This document shows positions 20,552 through 20,656 of a DNA stretch of 20,656 nt, piece by piece (the first letter of the stretch is position 1; the number at the start of each line of letters is the position of its first letter). The stretch is from a virus, in the IMG/VR virus record IMGVR_UViG_3300011118_002344, positions 1 to 20,656 of that record. One strand, written 5' to 3'. Made by a program: the position numbers and the translations under genes. A model generated the notes under the pieces. It had not been told where the DNA came from. It did not search any database and saw nothing but the letters and a program-made list of their open reading frames with translations.

Positions 20552-20656
20552 ATGGCTGATATAATTGATGATATAAAAAAGAAGCAAAAGCGAATTGAGG
20601 AACTTGTGAAAGAGCAAGCAAATCAGGAAGGACAAGAAAAACAATTGCTTAAGCAA
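20552..20656 (+). CDS. Coiled-coil protein, N-terminal part (continues past window)
   Basis: ATG 20552 has AAGGA eight bases upstream. The first 35 residues (MADIIDDIKKKQKRIEELVK, then EQANQEGQEKQLLKQ) form a charged helix with heptad spacing, and the frame is still open at the last base. The function is unknown; the full gene lies to the right. Confidence 0.6.
   Translation, partial: MADIIDDIKKKQKRIEELVKEQANQEGQEKQLLKQ

Overview
This window reads as one continuous stretch of an AT-rich tailed double-stranded DNA phage genome. Every supported gene is on the + strand. Genes are packed tightly, with many ATGA or longer overlaps and purine-rich ribosome sites. The gene set is phage replication, recombination and DNA modification. 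No tRNA, rRNA, integrase, IS element, CRISPR array or structural gene was found. The standard genetic code fits. The host is probably Gram-negative: one phage gene encodes an exported protein ending in a PEP-CTERM-like sorting tail, with an Fn3-like 'WRID..GDVWSFTT' core of a style I associate with Planctomycetes and related phyla. That host guess is inference only.

Layout. 1-271: tail of a pentapeptide-repeat protein whose start lies outside the window. 272-528: mostly non-coding, with one possible 30-codon ORF. 529-1392: 5'-3' exonuclease. 1394-1894: secreted PEP-CTERM-like protein. 1911-2912: radical SAM enzyme. 2971-3651: HNH endonuclease, overlapping a family 2 glycosyltransferase (3617-4408). 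4401-5108: three small genes, one of the DUF488 family. 5101-6599: two adjacent DNA methyltransferases with opposite motif order. 6599-8865: a QueC-HAD phosphatase fusion, a 79-residue unknown and a DpdA-type DNA guanine transglycosylase. 8878-9174: unknown gene bracketed by two copies of the dpdA tail. 9235-10308: sliding clamp. 10318-12981: one polypeptide with uracil-DNA glycosylase, 3'-5' exonuclease and family A polymerase regions. 13033-13245: two tiny ORFs, one Cys/His-rich. 13275-14228: clamp loader ATPase, followed in frame by a coiled-coil reading frame. 14502-15398: gp32-like single-stranded DNA binding protein with an RS-repeat tail. 15402-15941: UvsY-like mediator. 16143-17201: UvsX/RecA recombinase. 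17242-17970: RuvC-like nuclease. 18096-20378: a small ORF, a Rad50/SbcC half-protein and an Mre11/SbcD nuclease. 20368-20656: a frame-broken small gene and the start of another coiled-coil gene.

How the parts fit. Polymerase, clamp, clamp loader, SSB and 5' exonuclease make a nearly complete replisome core; no helicase or primase is seen here. UvsX, UvsY-like, SSB, Rad50/Mre11-like and RuvC-like proteins make a recombination-dependent replication set like that of T4. Between them is a DNA-modification island. QueC plus DpdA point to 7-deazaguanine in the phage DNA. The radical SAM enzyme, glycosyltransferase, HAD domain and methyltransferases are candidates for further modification. The most interesting items are this island with its QueC-HAD fusion, the phage-borne PEP-CTERM protein, the glycosylase-polymerase fusion, the repeat-bracketed 98-residue gene, and several frame-broken or readthrough-like small reading frames.
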